33,523 nt of DNA from Rhodococcus sp. JCM 9791 (GTDB lineage: Bacteria > Actinomycetota > Actinomycetes > Mycobacteriales > Mycobacteriaceae). The notes under the pieces are model-generated. The model was not told the DNA's origin, searched no databases, and saw nothing but the letters and a program-made list of their open reading frames with translations. The stretch spans positions 1-33,523 of the forward strand of contig BBEG01000020.1 of the NCBI GenBank assembly GCA_001312645.1, given 5' to 3'. This document shows, in pieces, positions 33,013 to 33,523 of this stretch (position 1 is its first letter; every line of letters starts with the position of its first letter). The position numbers and the translations under genes are program-made.

Positions 33013-33523
33013 ATGACTTCGACTTCTCCCGCCGCCGCAAGCGAAAGCGCCACGGAGCCACCGATCCTCACCACTTTCGCGGACGGCGTCGCGCGCATCA
33101 CCCTGAACAACCCTCGCCGTAAGAATGCGATCACCCTGGCGATGGCCGCCGACATCGCCGCCTTCTGCGACCGAGTCGAAGCAGACCCGGCGATCGGCGC
33201 CGTCGTGGTCGATGCCAATGGCAGCTATTTCTGCAGCGGTGCCGACACCCGCGACCTTGCATCCTCGTCCGCCGATCCGGCATCTCCCGAGGCGGTGCAA
33301 CGCACATCGGCCGTCTACGGCGCATTCGTGCGTGTCGGATCACTGCCCGTACCGACCATCGCCATCGTGACCGGCGGAGCCGTCGGCGCCGGACTCAACC
33401 TCGCAATGGCCGCCGACATCATGGTGGTCACACCGGACACAGTCCTCGACAGCGGCTTCTCCGCCCGCGGCATCCACCCCGGCGGCGGACACATCTCCCT
33501 GCTCGGCCGCGCCCTGGCTGGTC
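33013..33523 (+). CDS. Enoyl-CoA hydratase/isomerase family protein (partial, runs off the window)
   Basis: ATG 33013 opens 170 visible residues. VARITLNNPRRKNAITLAM and VVVDANGSYFCSGADTRDLA are the CoA-binding and first oxyanion-hole blocks of the crotonase fold. VPTIAIVTGGAVGAGLNLAMAAD holds the second oxyanion-hole glycine. FSARGIHPGGGHISLLGR is the region where hydratases carry their second catalytic Glu; here it is Gly/His, so hydratase activity is uncertain and isomerase, hydrolase or C-C cleaving roles remain open. It is expressed away from the SDR/VOC pair from a shared promoter region, suggesting a beta-oxidation branch. Confidence 0.83.
   Translation, partial: MTSTSPAAASESATEPPILTTFADGVARITLNNPRRKNAITLAMAADIAAFCDRVEADPAIGAVVVDANGSYFCSGADTRDLASSSADPASPEAVQRTSAVYGAFVRVGSLPVPTIAIVTGGAVGAGLNLAMAADIMVVTPDTVLDSGFSARGIHPGGGHISLLGRALAG

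Noticed and set aside
1-33523. tRNA, rRNA or riboswitch
   Set aside because: I saw no cloverleaf, rRNA segment or known riboswitch core in the intergenic regions; they hold only hairpins and palindromes as listed.

Overview
The window is high-GC DNA from a mycolate-type actinomycete, most likely Rhodococcus or a close relative. The evidence is strong G/C third-position bias, frequent GTG starts, AGGAGG-type ribosome binding sites, the pair clpB / globin-reductase side by side as I recall it in mycobacteria, and several steroid-catabolism families typical of this group. I ran no database search; families are assigned from motifs and remembered sequences.

Layout. (1) 1-6.1 kb, housekeeping: the start of a Pro/Gln/Tyr-rich protein, clpB with an HspR-type HAIR site and a SigH-like promoter, a globin-FNR fusion protein, a two-helix membrane protein and a SurE-fold lipoprotein. 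(2) 6.3-9.2 kb: a 26-residue hydrophobic peptide ORF, a FadD8-like acyl-CoA ligase and, divergently, a stand-alone FNR-type reductase; a perfect match to the KstR box TnnAACnnGTTnnA lies between the last two. (3) 9.19-10.85 kb: an IS200/IS605-type element with a decayed tnpA, a tnpB and structured ends, inserted at the 3' end of a catabolic operon. (4) 10.85-19.9 kb, minus strand: NTF2/SnoaL-like genes, a KstD-type flavoprotein, a 4-hydroxyacetophenone-monooxygenase-like Baeyer-Villiger monooxygenase (BVMO), two SDRs and an HSL-family esterase. (5) 20.1-22.3 kb, plus strand: an NTF2-like gene, an MFS transporter and an F420/deazaflavin-type Ddn-family protein. (6) 22.4-30.6 kb, minus strand: kshA, hsaA-like, hsaC-like, a steroid-monooxygenase-like BVMO, a second HAPMO-like BVMO, a Cys-rich 87-residue protein and a 3-alpha-HSD-like SDR, several joined by ATGA or 1-nt junctions. 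(7) 30.8 kb to the end: a divergent IclR regulator, a VOC/SDR pair and the start of an enoyl-CoA hydratase.

How the genes may work together (inference): KstD-like plus KshA would open ring B of a 3-ketosteroid, and HsaA/HsaC-like enzymes would hydroxylate and meta-cleave the resulting phenolic A ring. Three BVMOs beside an esterase and SDRs suggest ester or lactone formation at a side chain or ring ketone, then hydrolysis and alcohol oxidation. KshB, HsaB and HsaD are not in the window. The combination of three BVMOs, five NTF2-like proteins and a Cys-rich BVMO partner is the best candidate for an undescribed catabolic system.

Sequence quality: thirteen genes, including clpB, are broken in the reading frame. 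In every case I can restore the family sequence by supposing missing single bases, about 25 in all and mostly in short G/C runs. This looks like consensus error rather than mass pseudogenisation, so I give these genes as whole CDSs with the breaks stated.
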